Positions 62,456 to 64,000 of a DNA stretch of 64,000 nucleotides are shown piece after piece; the stretch's first letter is position 1; each line of letters begins with the position of its first letter. The position numbers and the translations under genes were made by a program. This DNA comes from Kuenenia sp039794105 (GTDB taxonomy: Bacteria > Planctomycetota > Brocadiia > Brocadiales > Brocadiaceae). Location: assembly GCF_039794105.1 (NCBI RefSeq), contig NZ_JBDIWA010000001.1, positions 248,001 to 312,000 of the forward strand, read 5' to 3'. The notes below the pieces were generated by a model. That model searched no databases. It had not been told where the DNA came from and saw nothing but the letters and a program-made list of their open reading frames with translations.

Positions 62456-64000
62456 ATGAAGATACTTATCGTTAATTATTCAGAAGATGACGTGCGCTTT
62501 CTGGAACGTATGCTGGAAAAGCACGGCGGAGAAGTCACCTCTGCTAAAAATGGATTGGCGGCGTTTGAGACGTTGCAAAATAACCGGTTTGATTTAATAA
62601 TTTGTGATATTCTTATGCCGCGGATGGATGGTTTTCAATTCTGCCGGAAATGTAAAGCAAATAAATATTTGAGAAATATCCCTTTTATCTTTTACACTAC
62701 GGTATTTACCGGGAGAAAGGCCAGGGAATATGCCATGAGTTTAGGGGCGGATAGATTATTAATGAAACCGATGCCTGCTGATATTTTTGTTGATGCAGTA
62801 ATGAGCACATTAAACGGGTATAAAAAATATCTTCCACACCCTATCAGTGCATTTTCCGGAAAAGATGAAACGGAATTTTGCCGGAATTATAACGAATATT
62901 TAATAAGGAAACTTGAAAGGCAGTTGTTAGATTCTGAGGAAGAAAACATCAGACTAGGGGAAAATGAGTTAAAATTTGCAAATTTGGCGTCTGTGATAAA
63001 TGATGGAATTGTTGTATTAAATGAAAACTGGCATGTTACGCATTGGAATCCTGCTGCCGAAAAAATATTTGGATATTCGGAAAAAGAAATGAAAGGGGAA
63101 AATATCCTCAACGTTATCGGCGGTGCAGAACACACAGAACAAGAGATGCGCTTTTTTAACAACATTAAAGCGGGGCGCATAATTAATGAAACAATTGAGA
63201 TTACAGGCATTAAAAAAAACAAGAGTGAATTCCCTCTGGAGGCTTCATTTTCAACACTACAAATAGGGGGACAAATACATATCATTGCTATTTTTCGCGA
63301 TATTAGTGAACGGAGAAAAAAAGACGATGAGAAAAGAAAAAAACAGGCCATTCTGCAATTAATTAACGAAGTGTTTGATACTACGCATGATTTGTTGACC
63401 GTTGACAGTACTATGAGATTATATCTTAAGAAAATGTGCAGATATTTAGGATGGCCTGTAGGTCATATTTGTAAGGTAATATATACGGTAAATGGTGCAA
63501 TAAGGCTGGAATCTACAAGGCTATGGTATTTTGAAAACACCAAAGAGTTTAGTCTGTTGAGAAAGATAGGTGAGAATACTATTTTAAAACCAGGAGAAGA
63601 TTTGCCGGGGAAGGTTTTTAGTAACAGGGAAATGGAATGGATTCCGGATGTTACCAAAGATAGTAATTGTATCAGAGCGCAACACGCCATTGTAAAAAGT
63701 GCTGATATTGGGGTACGGGGCGCATTTGCGTTTCCCATAAAAGAAGGCGATAAGATACTGTATATATTTGAGTTTTTCTCACGAAGAGAAGAAAAACCAC
63801 AGGCAATGTTTTTTGAAGTAGTGGACAATCTTGCCCTACAGCTCGGGCGTTTGATTGAGCGGAAAAGAGCGGACGAAAGGATTCGCAAATTGTCCCGGGT
63901 AGTAGAACAAAGTCGTGCATCAATTATTATTACCGACAAGGAGGGGATTATTGAGTACGTTAACCCAAAGTTTGCCGAACTAACAGGATATACCAGAGAG
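62456..64000 (+). CDS. Receiver-PAS-GAF-PAS sensor protein, partial
   Basis: The frame opens with ATG at 62456 and continues without a stop to the right edge (515 codons). Residues 1-120 form a receiver domain with phosphate acceptor D51 in CDILMPRMDG, TTVF and the MKP lysine. The usual acidic pair near residue 8 reads N7-Y8. A PAS domain (WHVTHWNPAAEKIFGYSEKE, near 195-215), a GAF domain (about 305-460) and a second PAS (VEYVNPKF-like EYVNPKFAELTGY) follow. A histidine kinase or other output probably lies beyond the window. Confidence 0.85.
   Translation, partial: MKILIVNYSEDDVRFLERMLEKHGGEVTSAKNGLAAFETLQNNRFDLIICDILMPRMDGFQFCRKCKANKYLRNIPFIFYTTVFTGRKAREYAMSLGADRLLMKPMPADIFVDAVMSTLNGYKKYLPHPISAFSGKDETEFCRNYNEYLIRKLERQLLDSEEENIRLGENELKFANLASVINDGIVVLNENWHVTHWNPAAEKIFGYSEKEMKGENILNVIGGAEHTEQEMRFFNNIKAGRIINETIEITGIKKNKSEFPLEASFSTLQIGGQIHIIAIFRDISERRKKDDEKRKKQAILQLINEVFDTTHDLLTVDSTMRLYLKKMCRYLGWPVGHICKVIYTVNGAIRLESTRLWYFENTKEFSLLRKIGENTILKPGEDLPGKVFSNREMEWIPDVTKDSNCIRAQHAIVKSADIGVRGAFAFPIKEGDKILYIFEFFSRREEKPQAMFFEVVDNLALQLGRLIERKRADERIRKLSRVVEQSRASIIITDKEGIIEYVNPKFAELTGYTRE

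Noticed and set aside
1..64000. CRISPR array, prophage or plasmid origin
   Set aside because: No regularly spaced direct repeats, phage structural genes or replication genes were found on either strand.

Overview
The window looks like a stretch of an AT-rich bacterial chromosome, best guessed as an anammox-type planctomycete (Brocadiales). That guess rests on the overall protein flavour, an alternative GlmU-type sugar nucleotidyltransferase, a DUF3786 protein with a corrinoid Fe-S-like N-terminus, and intergenic repeats built from 'tacgaaat' and 'agacgcattgcatgcgtct' words. No 16S rRNA is present, so the assignment is inference.

Left part (1-38.4 kb). A partial LolC/E-type permease (minus strand) is divergent from aroC. 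Next comes the classic translation cluster: tRNA-Thr(TGT), tRNA-Tyr, tRNA-Gly, tRNA-Thr(GGT), tuf, rpmG, tRNA-Trp, secE, nusG, rplKAJL, rpoBC, rpsLG, fusA, a second tuf, the S10 and spc gene sets (rpsJ to rpsM, including secY, adk, map, infA, rpmJ), rpsK, rpsD, rpoA and rplQ. All genes from aroC to the phosphatase at 38.4 kb lie on the plus strand. The two tuf copies are identical over at least 1,211 bp. A SAM-dependent methyltransferase gene is inserted between rpsM and rpsK. L30 (rpmD) is missing from its usual site. Many proteins are Cys-bearing, zinc-type forms (L33, L36, S14, S4, L24, adenylate kinase), and EF-Tu carries a four-Cys insertion. The cluster ends in maf and a dual-specificity phosphatase.

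Middle part (38.4-52.5 kb). A 1.25 kb gene-poor stretch precedes ppdK, which ends in a strong terminator-like hairpin. Then come an Fe-S/DUF3786 protein, a decayed area (a truncated MITE, a 335-bp segment with 16-bp inverted ends, and a frameshifted DruA/DUF4338 fragment), a secreted or membrane-anchored von Willebrand A protein, and an ArnT-like glycosyltransferase (both minus strand). After a repeat-rich gap comes a short plus-strand operon: alternative GlmU, an RNA-ligase-partner-type PIN protein and a small antitoxin-like protein. ribBA converges on it from the minus strand.

Right part (52.5-64 kb). carA and carB (pyrimidine/arginine precursor), gcvPA (glycine cleavage), a TPR protein and a membrane protein (minus-strand pair), a PilZ protein, a small membrane protein, and a receiver-PAS-GAF-PAS sensor protein running off the right edge. 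The intergenic spaces here hold at least five dispersed repeat families. The most notable is a ~152-bp MITE-like element with two near-full copies whose inner palindromic core is inverted relative to its flanks.
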